A stretch of 64,000 bases of DNA from JALHST01 sp963798435 (lineage in GTDB: Bacteria > Bacteroidota > Bacteroidia > Flavobacteriales > Flavobacteriaceae). Shown one piece after another: positions 55,826-64,000 of this stretch. The notes under the pieces were generated by a model. That model was not told the origin of the DNA, searched no databases, and saw nothing but the letters and a program-made list of their open reading frames with translations. The position numbers were made by a program, and so were the translations under genes. Each line of letters opens with the position of its first letter. Positions within the stretch are counted from its first letter, which is position 1. The stretch is from assembly GCA_963798435.1 (NCBI GenBank), contig CAWCTF010000004.1:62001-126000 (forward strand). The letters are read 5' to 3'.

Positions 55826-57055
55826 CTAGGTCTTAAATTCGATTTTCTCATCTTTAAAGAAAATCGCAAAGAATAGGAAAACCAAAAATGCGAAACCTGC
55901 GGGATACATCCAAATAATTTTCCATTGATGCAGTGCGTTGTCTGAGATGTACGCATCGGTAATTTTACCGGCAACCCAAAATCCGACCAACATTCCGATA
56001 CCATACGTGGCAAGTGTAATTAGGCCTTGGGCAGAGCTTTTGTACTTTAGACCTGCCTTACTATCGGTATAGATTTGCCCGGAGACAAAGAAAAAATCAT
56101 AACAGATACCATGTAAGGCTATACCTATTAGGAGCATAAAGGCCAATTCATCGGCATTGCCATATGCGAAGCATAAATAGCGGAATAGCCAGGCAAGCAT
56201 CGATACCAAAATGGTCTTTTTAAACCCAAATCGTTTAAAGAAAAAAGGCAATAATAACATAAAGAGTATCTCCGAAATCTGCCCTATGGTCATTTTTCCG
56301 GTTGGATTTGAAACTCCGATTTCCCCTAAAAATTGACCAGCATGTTGATAATAAAATGCCAATGGAATACATATCAATACTGAGCTGATAAAAAATATAA
56401 GGAAATTACGGTCGGTCAACAACTTTAATGCATCTAAGCCTAATATCTGAGACAGTCTCACCTTTTCAGATTTATCTGCCCGAGGTGGGGTCTTCGGAAG
56501 AGTGAAGCTAAAAATTCCCAAAATTGCCGAGGCCACAGCGGTCATATAAAAGGTATTCTTCAGCATCCCATCGGCAATCCCGGCATCGGAGTCCCAATTG
56601 AAGAGAAAACTAATGACGAGCCCCGCAATGATCCATCCAAGGGTGCCAAAAACACGTACAAATGAAAATTCCTTGGCAGGGTCCTTCATCTGATTAAATG
56701 AGACCGAATTGACAAGTGCCAAGGTGGGCATATAGAGAATCATGTACCCCAATAGGTAGGGATAAAAAATCGAAAAATCATCGGCCACCGCTATTTGATA
56801 CATCAAAATTGCCCCAATAAGATGAAGCAGCCCAAGAATTCGTTCTGCATTAAAAAATCGATCGGCAATCAAACCAATAATAAACGGTGCCAAAATTGCA
56901 CCCCACGATTGGGTTGAATAGGCCAACGCTATTTCAGAACCACTACTTTTCAAGGTGTTTGGCAAATAAATACCCATGGTAACAAACCAACTGCCCCAGA
57001 TAAAAAATTCTAGGAACATCATGACCGACAATTGGGCCCTTACTTTATTGTTCAT
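55826..57055 (-). CDS. MFS permease of the nucleoside:H+ symporter (NupG/XapB-like) family
   Basis: 409 residues, twelve hydrophobic helices. The N-terminal FIWGSWFVTMGIYLPNTLK and PFIIGLIADRFFNAERIL match the NupG-like family, as does VNSVSFNQMKDPAKEFSFVR. Relatives in sugar-oxidation loci probably carry keto-sugars or glycosides, so a nucleoside substrate should not be assumed. Encoded in an operon with the TIM-barrel lipoprotein and the Gfo/Idh enzyme. Confidence 0.88.
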   Translation of the reverse strand: MNNKVRAQLSVMMFLEFFIWGSWFVTMGIYLPNTLKSSGSEIALAYSTQSWGAILAPFIIGLIADRFFNAERILGLLHLIGAILMYQIAVADDFSIFYPYLLGYMILYMPTLALVNSVSFNQMKDPAKEFSFVRVFGTLGWIIAGLVISFLFNWDSDAGIADGMLKNTFYMTAVASAILGIFSFTLPKTPPRADKSEKVRLSQILGLDALKLLTDRNFLIFFISSVLICIPLAFYYQHAGQFLGEIGVSNPTGKMTIGQISEILFMLLLPFFFKRFGFKKTILVSMLAWLFRYLCFAYGNADELAFMLLIGIALHGICYDFFFVSGQIYTDSKAGLKYKSSAQGLITLATYGIGMLVGFWVAGKITDAYISDNALHQWKIIWMYPAGFAFLVFLFFAIFFKDEKIEFKT

Positions 57056-57067
57056 AGCTATTTGATA

Positions 57068-57511
57068 TTAGCGTTTATAAAATATATAGTCCAATTGAAG
57101 TGGTTCAAGTTCATGGTTCCTGAAATCGAATGCCATCTGTCCCCTGTGATGCGTGGAGTGGTTTATGGTATGGAATAATATTTCTTGCAGGGTATTGGTA
57201 AACAAACGCCCTTGCGAATTTTCATAATCGATCCGCCTTTCAAAATCATCTGCATTCGTAATTATCTCAAACGAACTTCGTTGATTTTCATAATGAATAT
57301 CGCCCCAGTCTTTAATAGGATGTTGTTGCCAAACTTTGAAATCGGCCGGTTTGCCAAGAATCCTAGCGTTCCAAATGTGATGGGCATTCAGAATGTGACT
57401 GAACAATTCTATACTTTTGTCAGGAACGACCTCCAACTTATTGCACTCCTCGATTAACTTTTTATTGCAATAAAAGTTGTAATCAAATAACTGATTAAAA
57501 AAAACTTTCAT
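57068..57511 (-). CDS. DinB-family metal-binding four-helix protein
   Basis: 147 residues with the DinB histidine triad pattern: HILNAHHIWNARILG early and HTINHSTHHRGQMAF near the end. The family includes thiol transferases and proteins of unknown role. It lies 15 bases after the TIM-barrel gene stop and 12 bases before the MFS start, so it belongs to the sugar operon in position, without an obvious task in it. Confidence 0.85.
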   Translation of the reverse strand: MKVFFNQLFDYNFYCNKKLIEECNKLEVVPDKSIELFSHILNAHHIWNARILGKPADFKVWQQHPIKDWGDIHYENQRSSFEIITNADDFERRIDYENSQGRLFTNTLQEILFHTINHSTHHRGQMAFDFRNHELEPLQLDYIFYKR

Positions 57512-57526
57512 GAAGTCTGGTCTTAG

Positions 57527-58522
57527 TTAGTTCAATTTTTTTGCGGCTTCGATCATGAGCGTTCTTGACGCCAGTATCCCCGATTCTTCCCCAATTTCCT
57601 CACCTTCGTATTCTACGCCAATAAATCCTGCATATCCCGCATCTTTCACAATTTGCAGCATTTTTACATAGTCTATGTCGGCTTCGTTTCCATTTGCGTC
57701 AAAATTATGTGTTTTGGCACTGACCGCTTTTGCATAAGGCATCATTTCACGAACCCCCTTGTACATATCGTAGCGCTCTTCGCAGGCCGAACCATCTGCA
57801 TTCGGTTGAATACAGAAATTTCCAAAATCGGGCAAGGTGCCACAATTTGGCATGTTTACGGTTTGCATTACATCGGCCAATAAGGCCCCATTTGAAGACA
57901 GGCCACCATGGTTCTCCACGAGGATATTAATATGCTTCGTTTTGGCATAGGCTGCAAGTTTGGTAAGTGCGTCTACCGAATTGGCCTTCCATGCTACTGG
58001 ATCTTCGGTACCATATAGATTGACACGAATGGCATGGCAGCCCATAGCGGCTGCCGCATCTACCCATTTGTAATGGTTTTCTATCGTCTTTTGACGTTCC
58101 ATAGGATCCGAAACCGCCATCCCTCCTTCTCCGTCAATCATAATCAAGACGTTTTTCATACCATATTTAGCTGCCTCGGTATTGCATTTATCAACAAACG
58201 CCGCCATGGCTTCCTTCGAATAATTGGCTTTCTTAAGTTCGGGGACATAGAATTGATTTACATATTCCAAACCGGAAAAACCCCACTCCTTTGCTTTTTC
58301 AGCAAATGAATACGGATCCATTTTTCCGTCGAACAGCATTTTATGCATTGACCATTGGGCTAGGGATAGCTTAAAAAATGGTTCGGTAGCCTTTTGTGCA
58401 ATTTCCGCGGTATTTGAAGCATCTTTGGCTTTATTATCGCTTTCCTTGCAAGAAAAAATGATCAAGGACAAGACCATCAATGCCAAAGCGGATCTTCGTT
58501 TAAAAATCTTATCCAATTTCAT
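57527..58522 (-). CDS. Lipoprotein TIM-barrel sugar isomerase/epimerase-like protein
   Basis: 331 residues. The signal ends in LIIFSC, so this barrel is anchored in the envelope, unlike the cytosolic one at 50997. AP-endonuclease-2 barrel strands: NVLIMIDGEGGMA, CHAIRVNLYG, HINILVENHGGLSSNG and FIGVEYEGEEIGEESG. It should act on a keto-sugar or an aldose/ketose outside the cytosol. First gene of its operon, divergent from the second GMC gene, repeating the arrangement at 50997/52203. Confidence 0.86.
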   Translation of the reverse strand: MKLDKIFKRRSALALMVLSLIIFSCKESDNKAKDASNTAEIAQKATEPFFKLSLAQWSMHKMLFDGKMDPYSFAEKAKEWGFSGLEYVNQFYVPELKKANYSKEAMAAFVDKCNTEAAKYGMKNVLIMIDGEGGMAVSDPMERQKTIENHYKWVDAAAAMGCHAIRVNLYGTEDPVAWKANSVDALTKLAAYAKTKHINILVENHGGLSSNGALLADVMQTVNMPNCGTLPDFGNFCIQPNADGSACEERYDMYKGVREMMPYAKAVSAKTHNFDANGNEADIDYVKMLQIVKDAGYAGFIGVEYEGEEIGEESGILASRTLMIEAAKKLN

Positions 58523-58660
58523 GTGTAGAATGCGATATTTTGTGCTTGAATTTATATGTTTGCCACGACATCAAATTGCGAGGCTTCTAAGAAGAATCGT
58601 GTTTAAATGTAGAAAATTAATTTTATATTTAATAAATTTAGAGAATAAACAATTTCATAC

Positions 58661-60373
58661 ATGAACAAATTTTATTACAACGAAGAACAGGAATCGTATG
58701 ATGCGATTGTTGTCGGTACGGGTATCAGCGGAGGTTGGGCCGCTAAAGAGTTATGCGAGAACGGACTTAAGACCCTGGTTCTCGAACGGGGCAGGATGGT
58801 CAAACATATTGAAGATTATGTGACTGCCAATAAAGATCCGTGGGACTTTCCCAACGGGGGCGAACCCACGAGGGCCGACATCGAAAAACAGCCTAAACAG
58901 AATCGAACTGGTTATACAACAAACGCCGCAAGTGCCATGTGGTTTGTGAATGATTTGGAACATCCTTATAACGAAATCAAACGTTTTGATTGGATGCGGG
59001 GTTATCATGTAGGTGGACGTTCCTTACAATGGGGAAGACAAACCTATCGTTGGAGTGACATCGATTTTACGGCCAACCAACGCGAAGGCATCGCAGTAGA
59101 TTGGCCTGTTCGTTATAAAGATATTGCCCCATGGTATGATAAGGTCGAAACGTATATCGGGGTAAGTGGCGAGGCGTTGAACCTGCCACAACTGCCTGAT
59201 AGTAACTTTCTGCCCATGATGGAATTGAATTGTGTAGAACAACACGTTCGTGAAAAGATAGCGGAGAATTTCGATGGACGGGTTATGACCGCTGGCCGGG
59301 CAGCCCATTTAACAGGTACCAAGGAATTTGACGGTCGAAGTCATTGCCAATATAGAAACCGATGTATTCGCGGCTGTCCTTTCGGGGCGTACTTCAGTAG
59401 TTTGTCTTCAACGCTACCGGCTGCAGAACGTACTGGTAATATGACACTTCGACCTGATTCGATTGTTCATGAGGTAATCTATGACCCCAATACAAAAAGG
59501 GCAACTGGTGTTAAGGTAATTGACAGAGTAACGAAGGAAACCCACGAATTCAAGGCAAAAGTGATTTTCCTGTGTGCGTCTGCCATCGCCTCGACCTCAA
59601 TATTGATGCAATCTAAATCAGATGCGTTCCCGAATGGAATGGGGAATGCTTCAGACCAATTGGGAAGAAACATCATGGACCATCAGTTAGGGGTTGGTGC
59701 TTCCGGAAAATTTGAAGGTTTCGAAGACAAATATTATAAAGGAAGAAAACCCAATGGTATTTATGTCCCACGTTTCAGAAATCTGGGAGGTGCTTCTGAC
59801 CGAAAAGATTACAAACGAGGCTTCGGATATCAAGGTAGTGCTAGCAGGGGCAACTGGGAAGAGGCCGTCGCCGAAATGTCTTACGGCAAAGACCTCAAGG
59901 ATGCCATTTTAAAACCAGGCGGCTGGACGTTCGGCATGGGCGGTTTTGGAGAAGTGCTGCCCTATGAGGAGAATAGAATGACCTTGGATTATGATAAATT
60001 AGATAGTTGGGGGCTACCGACCGTGACCTTTGATGCCGAATTCAAGGAAAATGAATGGAACATGCGGAAGGACATGAAGGAATCTGCTGTCGAGATGTTA
60101 GAAAAAGCGGGACTTAAAGATGTTCAATCCTTTGACAATCCTGGCGCCTTAGGTCTTGGAATACATGAAATGGGAACGGCCAGAATGGGCAGAGATCGCA
60201 AAACCTCGGTTCTAAATGGCAACAATCAACTACATGATGTTCCCAATGTGTATGTGACCGATGGGTCTTTTATGACTTCTGCCAATTGTGTAAACCCATC
60301 ATTGACCTATATGGCATTTACGGCCCGCGCCGCCAATCATGCCGCCAAAGAACTAAAAAAAGGAAATATATAA
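58661..60373 (+). CDS. GMC-family flavoprotein sugar dehydrogenase, large subunit (copy 2)
   Basis: 570 residues. FAD motif GTGISGG at residues 19-25, Cys cluster C229-x5-C235-x3-C239, catalytic H502 (GIHEMGTARMG) and N545 (CVNPS). No signal peptide; export is expected as a complex with the twin-arginine small subunit whose gene overlaps its stop by one base (TAATG). Together they resemble FAD-dependent glucose or glucoside-3-dehydrogenases, passing electrons to a cytochrome c not encoded nearby. Paralogous to the protein at 52203 along the whole length. Confidence 0.9.
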   Translation: MNKFYYNEEQESYDAIVVGTGISGGWAAKELCENGLKTLVLERGRMVKHIEDYVTANKDPWDFPNGGEPTRADIEKQPKQNRTGYTTNAASAMWFVNDLEHPYNEIKRFDWMRGYHVGGRSLQWGRQTYRWSDIDFTANQREGIAVDWPVRYKDIAPWYDKVETYIGVSGEALNLPQLPDSNFLPMMELNCVEQHVREKIAENFDGRVMTAGRAAHLTGTKEFDGRSHCQYRNRCIRGCPFGAYFSSLSSTLPAAERTGNMTLRPDSIVHEVIYDPNTKRATGVKVIDRVTKETHEFKAKVIFLCASAIASTSILMQSKSDAFPNGMGNASDQLGRNIMDHQLGVGASGKFEGFEDKYYKGRKPNGIYVPRFRNLGGASDRKDYKRGFGYQGSASRGNWEEAVAEMSYGKDLKDAILKPGGWTFGMGGFGEVLPYEENRMTLDYDKLDSWGLPTVTFDAEFKENEWNMRKDMKESAVEMLEKAGLKDVQSFDNPGALGLGIHEMGTARMGRDRKTSVLNGNNQLHDVPNVYVTDGSFMTSANCVNPSLTYMAFTARAANHAAKELKKGNI

Positions 60374-61026
60374 TGGATAGAAGAAACGCACTCAGAAATA
60401 TGGGCCTATCATTAGGCTATGTAGTAGCCACGCCCACTTTGATCAGTCTAATACAAAGCTGTAAGAATGAACCTGTAATCACATGGACCCCCGATTTCTT
60501 CACCTTAGAACAAGGTCAGGTACTTACCCATCTGGTTGATATCATTTTGCCTAAAAGCGATACCCCTTCTGCTTCGGAAGTGAATACCCATATGTTTATC
60601 GATAAATTCGCAAATGAAGTGATGGAGAAAAAACAGCAGGATTTTATTAAAATGTCATTGGGCAAGTTTATTGAGAAAGCCTTGAAGGACTCCGGAAAAG
60701 ATAGTGTCGGGGATTTAACGCCCGAAGATTTGGAACCTGTTTTGTCAGAAGCCTTAAAGATTTCAAAGGAAGACCAGGCAAAAAATTTCGAGATCATCAA
60801 TTCCTATACCGATGCCTTGGATGGTGAAAATGCTCAAGAACAAGAATTGGATGACGTGGTTGCCCGGTTTGGCTTTGCGAATAACTTACGAGGACTCGCC
60901 ATATTGGGGTATAAGACTTCCGAGTATGTCGGTGAAAATGTCTTGGACTATCTGCCAGTACCTGGTGAATATATCGCGTGTGGGGACGTACAGGAATTAA
61001 CAAAAGGCAAAGCATGGTCGCTCTAG
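60373..61026 (+). CDS. Gluconate 2-dehydrogenase subunit 3-like small subunit, Tat-exported
   Basis: 217 residues. The start at 60373 overlaps the stop of the GMC gene by one base; the longer frame would run into that gene. A twin-arginine start (MDRRNALRNMG), hydrophobic stretch and Cys (IQSCKNE) indicate a Tat-dependent lipoprotein. The body matches the gluconate-2-dehydrogenase small-subunit family (LTHLVDIILPKSDTPSASE, then GLAILGYKTSEYVGENVLDY). It guides the flavoprotein across the membrane and completes the active dehydrogenase. Confidence 0.9.
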   Translation: MDRRNALRNMGLSLGYVVATPTLISLIQSCKNEPVITWTPDFFTLEQGQVLTHLVDIILPKSDTPSASEVNTHMFIDKFANEVMEKKQQDFIKMSLGKFIEKALKDSGKDSVGDLTPEDLEPVLSEALKISKEDQAKNFEIINSYTDALDGENAQEQELDDVVARFGFANNLRGLAILGYKTSEYVGENVLDYLPVPGEYIACGDVQELTKGKAWSL

Positions 61027-61036
61027 CTGGCTCTCT

Positions 61037-61954
61037 ATGAAACGAAGAAGCTTTATTCAAAAAACAGCTCTTTCAAGTGGCGTAATTTCACTTGGAGGGG
61101 CTTTTGGCTTTGCCAAAGACGCTATTGAAATAAATGATCCATACCATTTTAACTTAAAATATGCCCCCCATTTTGGCATGTTTGAAAACTTGGCAGGAAA
61201 AGATCTGATCGACCAACTTAATTTTATGGCTGATCAAGGCTTCACTGCATTCGAGGATAATGGAATGATGGGGCGGGATACTGCCATGCAATCTAAAATC
61301 GGGGATACCCTGGCGCGTCGCAATATGACCATGGGCGTTTTTGTGGTTGATAAAGGGGGCAACTTGGAGAATACACTTGCTTCCGGCAAGCCCGAAAATG
61401 TAGCCATTTTTTTAGAGGGTTGTAGAAAAGCAGTCGATGTCGCCAAACGTGTCAATGCCAAATGGATGACCGTTGTTCCTGGAAGTTTCGAAAGAAACCT
61501 TCCTATTGGGATTCAGAATGCCAACGTTATTGAGGCATTACGAAGAGGTGCAGAGATTTTGGAACCCCACGGATTGGTCATGGTCCTCGAGCCCCTTTCA
61601 GATTCCCCGGATCTTCAATTAAGAACCTCTGAACAGACCTATTTAATTTGTAAAGGCGTTAACAGTCCTGCCTGTAAAATCCTATACGACATTTACCACA
61701 TGCAAAAAAACGAAGGTCATCTGATTCATAACATGGACCTTACTTGGGATGAAATCGCCTACATTCAGATTGGTGACAACCCAGGTCGAAAGGAACCAAC
61801 AACAGGCGAAATCAACTATAAAAATGTTTTTAAATCGATTTACGATAAGGGTTACCAAGGGGTTTTAGGCATGGAGCACGGGAATTCGAAACCCGGAAAG
61901 GAAGGTGAACTCGCGGTCATTGAAGCGTATAAGAAAGAAGATTCCTTTTTATAG
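61037..61954 (+). CDS. Tat-exported hydroxypyruvate isomerase-like TIM-barrel protein
   Basis: 305 residues. MKRRSFIQKTAL plus a hydrophobic stretch is a twin-arginine signal, so the protein acts outside the cytosol. AP-endonuclease-2/Hyi barrel strands: MTVVPGSFERNLPIGIQNAN, LVMVLEPLSDSP, KILYDIYHMQKNEGHLIHNM, IAYIQIGDNPGRKEPTTGEI and GVLGMEHGNSKPG, including the metal ligands. It lies 10 bases after the small-subunit gene. It probably isomerises the oxidised sugar released in the periplasm. Confidence 0.88.
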   Translation: MKRRSFIQKTALSSGVISLGGAFGFAKDAIEINDPYHFNLKYAPHFGMFENLAGKDLIDQLNFMADQGFTAFEDNGMMGRDTAMQSKIGDTLARRNMTMGVFVVDKGGNLENTLASGKPENVAIFLEGCRKAVDVAKRVNAKWMTVVPGSFERNLPIGIQNANVIEALRRGAEILEPHGLVMVLEPLSDSPDLQLRTSEQTYLICKGVNSPACKILYDIYHMQKNEGHLIHNMDLTWDEIAYIQIGDNPGRKEPTTGEINYKNVFKSIYDKGYQGVLGMEHGNSKPGKEGELAVIEAYKKEDSFL

Positions 61955-62102
61955 TTTGAAACCCAATTTTGTACGAGCCAACCCTCTTTTTCCCATAGAA
62001 GGCAAGGAAGTAAGTGGTGCATTTTAACGAGTATTTGGAAATTTTCGATATACTACACTACTTATAAGTAAGATATCGGCTACAAAAGGCGTTCTTTAGT
62101 GT

Positions 62103-62330
62103 ATGCGCCCATATCTCTACGTACTGATTGTATATATTCTATTATTATTGATTTCAAAAACATGGTACTTTTTCTATAAGAGAAAGAAAAACCTTGAAAG
62201 GAGGCCCGTGGCAGCGTCTTGGTATTCTATTCGCTTTTTCTCTTCTGAAAGATTTCAATCTTGGCGAAGTTTTACCCAATCATCTTGGGGAATCGCAGCG
62301 GATTATTTGCCAATACTTCGAAGGTTCTAA
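62103..62330 (+). CDS. Possible small single-helix membrane protein
   Basis: 75 codons: one strongly hydrophobic N-terminal helix (YLYVLIVYILLLLISKTWYF) followed by a basic, aromatic-rich tail. No family recognised and no promoter visible. The hydrophobic start favours a real gene, while the tail looks like random sequence. Confidence 0.3.
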   Translation: MRPYLYVLIVYILLLLISKTWYFFYKRKKNLERRPVAASWYSIRFFSSERFQSWRSFTQSSWGIAADYLPILRRF

Positions 62331-62475
62331 TTTTTCGATTCACTAAATCCATCCTTATTCAACACAGGAATTATTTTTGATTATTTATTTGGATTTATTT
62401 TTAAAAGAATGTAAAATTAACGTAATCTTTTTATGACTTTAGTACGTATATAAAGTATTCACCCTCTTTTTGAAC

Positions 62476-62559
62476 ATGGACAATTACATTATAATTCTAC
62501 TTATTTATATCGCGGCTATGCTTTTTTCAGGCGCGCTAAGGCCATATTTTCGCAAATAG
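62476..62559 (+). CDS. Possible 27-residue single-helix peptide
   Basis: ATG to TAG; the peptide is DNYIIILLIYIAAMLFSGAL plus a short basic end (RPYFRK). It has the form of a small membrane peptide, positive-inside. There is no conservation evidence. Confidence 0.25.
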   Translation: MDNYIIILLIYIAAMLFSGALRPYFRK

Positions 62560-62727
62560 GCTGTTATTTTGTCCTTCAAATCCCTTTTCAACCAACTTAA
62601 ACTGGCAGTTGTTACGCGCTTTTGCAAAGTGTCAAGTCATCGTCGAAGTTTTCAAGCGAGCGCTGCATTTGTGTCATCGATCCCATTCTATTAATTTCAG
62701 GAACGTTAGTTCTTCCTGAAAAAAACA

Positions 62728-62750
62728 AACCCCGGCCATAGCCCAGGGTT
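62728..62750 (-). terminator. Terminator of nrdA
   Basis: Imperfect stem AACCCCGG / CCCAGGGTT-type with a short loop. On the minus strand it is followed by a T-run, 26 bases after the nrdA stop. Confidence 0.7.
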
Positions 62751-62775
62751 CGTTGGTAATAAACACTACTTAAAC

Positions 62776-64000
62776 TTAAGACCCACACATCAAACAGTCA
62801 TCGTCTGCCTGACCTTCCTTGGCCCTTTCGATCATGGCCTTCATTTCGGCTGGCGTCATGGGTTGAACGTCGATTTCTCGATTCTCGGGAGTTGGCCTTA
62901 CTTCCATGGTTTTCGCCAATACCGGATCCGGTAAGGTTGCCGCAGCCATTTCGGCCTCAGCCGCCACGCTAATGGGGACCTCTTTTTTCTTGGTATTGTC
63001 AAGAGTAAACTTAATGGCATCTACGGCAGCCTTGGTGCGCAAATAATACATTCCCGTTTTAAGACCGCTCTTCCATGCATAAAAGTGCATCGATGTCAAC
63101 TTGGCATAGTTCGCGTTTTCCATGAACAGGTTCAATGATTGGCTCTGATCAATAAAATAACCTCGCTGTCTGCTCATATCGATGATGTCTTTCATACTTA
63201 GTTCCCAGACCGTTTTATAGAGCTCCCTGATATCCTGTGGAATGGTTTCTATATGCTGTATCGAGCCATTCGCACGCATCAATTCCTGCTTCATATTTTC
63301 ATTCCAGAGTCCTAGGTTAACCAAATCCTCCAACAAATGCTTGTTCACCACTATAAATTCGCCCGAAAGCACCCTACGGGTGTATATATTAGAGGTATAT
63401 GGCTCAAAACATTCATTGTTACCCAAAATCTGTGAAGTAGAAGCCGTAGGCATGGGCGCTACTAAAAGGGAGTTTCTAACTCCGTTTTTCATAACATCCT
63501 TACGTAATTTATCCCAATCCCATCGACCTGAGAGTTCCTCATCGTTGATTCCCCAAAGATTGTGTTGAAATTCCCCATTTGAAATAGGGGATCCCTTGTA
63601 GGTCGAATACGGCCCTTCTTCTTTGGCGGCTTCCATAGAGGCCGTGACAGCAGCGTAATACAAGGTCTCAAAGATCTCCTGATTCAGCTTTTTAGCTTCA
63701 TCGCTCGTAAAAGGTAATCGCAACAAGATAAAAGCATCGGCCAGCCCTTGTACTCCAAGACCTATGGGCCTATGTCTCATATTTGAGTTTTCGGCTTCTT
63801 TGACGGGATAATAATTTCTATCGATTACACGATTTAAATTCTTGGTGACCCGTTTGGTCACCTTAAAGAGTTCCTTATGGTCAAATTCGCCATTTTTAAT
63901 GAACATGGGCAAGGCAATTGAGGCCAAATTGCATACCGCTACTTCATCTGAAGAAGTATACTCCATTATCTCGGTACACAGGTTCGAAGATCGAATAGTC
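62776..64000 (-). CDS. nrdA: Class Ia ribonucleoside-diphosphate reductase large subunit, C-terminal part
   Basis: 408 or so residues visible; the frame is open to the window end, so the N-terminal part is missing. Seen: NLCTEI and VAVCNLASIALP (second active-site Cys region), PMPTASTSQILGNNECFEPY, the radical-transfer tyrosine pair in KTGMYYLRTKAA, and the C-terminal redox CLMCGS shuttle cysteines. The enzyme reduces NDPs to dNDPs with a separate NrdB partner (not in view). Confidence 0.95.
   Translation of the reverse strand, partial: TIRSSNLCTEIMEYTSSDEVAVCNLASIALPMFIKNGEFDHKELFKVTKRVTKNLNRVIDRNYYPVKEAENSNMRHRPIGLGVQGLADAFILLRLPFTSDEAKKLNQEIFETLYYAAVTASMEAAKEEGPYSTYKGSPISNGEFQHNLWGINDEELSGRWDWDKLRKDVMKNGVRNSLLVAPMPTASTSQILGNNECFEPYTSNIYTRRVLSGEFIVVNKHLLEDLVNLGLWNENMKQELMRANGSIQHIETIPQDIRELYKTVWELSMKDIIDMSRQRGYFIDQSQSLNLFMENANYAKLTSMHFYAWKSGLKTGMYYLRTKAAVDAIKFTLDNTKKKEVPISVAAEAEMAAATLPDPVLAKTMEVRPTPENREIDVQPMTPAEMKAMIERAKEGQADDDCLMCGS

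Larger units (their letters stand above)
62331..62775. other. 445-base gap before nrdA
   Basis: AT-rich to 62475, then a 27-codon ORF at 62476-62559 and the nrdA terminator at 62728-62750. Nothing else is recognised. Confidence 0.5.

Overview
The window is chromosomal DNA from a marine-type member of the Bacteroidota, almost certainly a Flavobacteriaceae. The signs are a SusC/SusD pair, TonB receptors with carboxypeptidase-like N-terminal domains, a CusA-TolC fusion, DUF3078, DinB, SdpI and MORN-type small proteins, carotenoid genes, and promoters of the Bacteroidetes form TAnnTTTG. I saw no rRNA, tRNA, CRISPR, insertion sequence or phage gene. The genus cannot be fixed from the sequence alone.

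Layout. 1-4.4 kb: end of a heavy-metal RND efflux operon (CusA-TolC fusion, CusB adaptor). 4.4-10.5 kb: a metal-uptake divergon, with an Nramp-Usp fusion and a DtxR/MntR regulator leftward, and a TonB receptor and a lycopene cyclase rightward. An operator-like inverted repeat lies between the two promoters. 10.7-22.3 kb: one long rightward cluster of SusC, SusD, a 1125-residue FG-GAP/ASPIC lipoprotein, a PAP2/vanadium-haloperoxidase-like lipoprotein with a complete active-site signature, and a second FG-GAP/ASPIC protein. I regard this as the best candidate for an undescribed system. 22.3-24.4 kb: GGPP-type prenyl synthase, and an ECF sigma factor with a small membrane protein. 24.5-31.3 kb: a TetR-controlled tripartite RND efflux operon. 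31.4-48.9 kb: mostly housekeeping (aspS, ClC exchanger, cold-shock protein, tadA, dxs, DUF3078, dGTPase, phosphate transporter, nadD, gmk, yicC). 49-62 kb: a sugar-oxidation region with two DUF1080 lipoproteins, two GMC flavoprotein dehydrogenases, a gluconate-2-dehydrogenase-subunit-3-like small subunit, three TIM-barrel isomerase-like proteins, a Gfo/Idh/MocA oxidoreductase and an MFS permease. 62.8-64 kb: C-terminal part of the class Ia ribonucleotide reductase large subunit.

How the genes work together. In the metal divergon, the regulator probably senses Mn or Fe and represses outer-membrane import (TonB receptor) and inner-membrane import (Nramp) together. In the 10.7-22.3 kb cluster, the SusCD pair would bind and import an unknown ligand, while surface or periplasmic calcium-binding propeller proteins and a haloperoxidase/phosphatase act on it. 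In the 49-62 kb region the families fit a keto-glycoside pathway: envelope oxidation of a sugar by GMC dehydrogenases, cleavage of the keto-glycoside by DUF1080 proteins, import by the MFS permease, and conversion by the Gfo/Idh enzyme and TIM-barrel isomerases.

Quality caveat. Three genes (susD, aspS, the PiT phosphate transporter) each carry one frameshift that looks like one surplus base. Removing that base restores a normal full-length protein in each case. Because aspS is essential, I read these as probable sequence errors rather than real pseudogenes.
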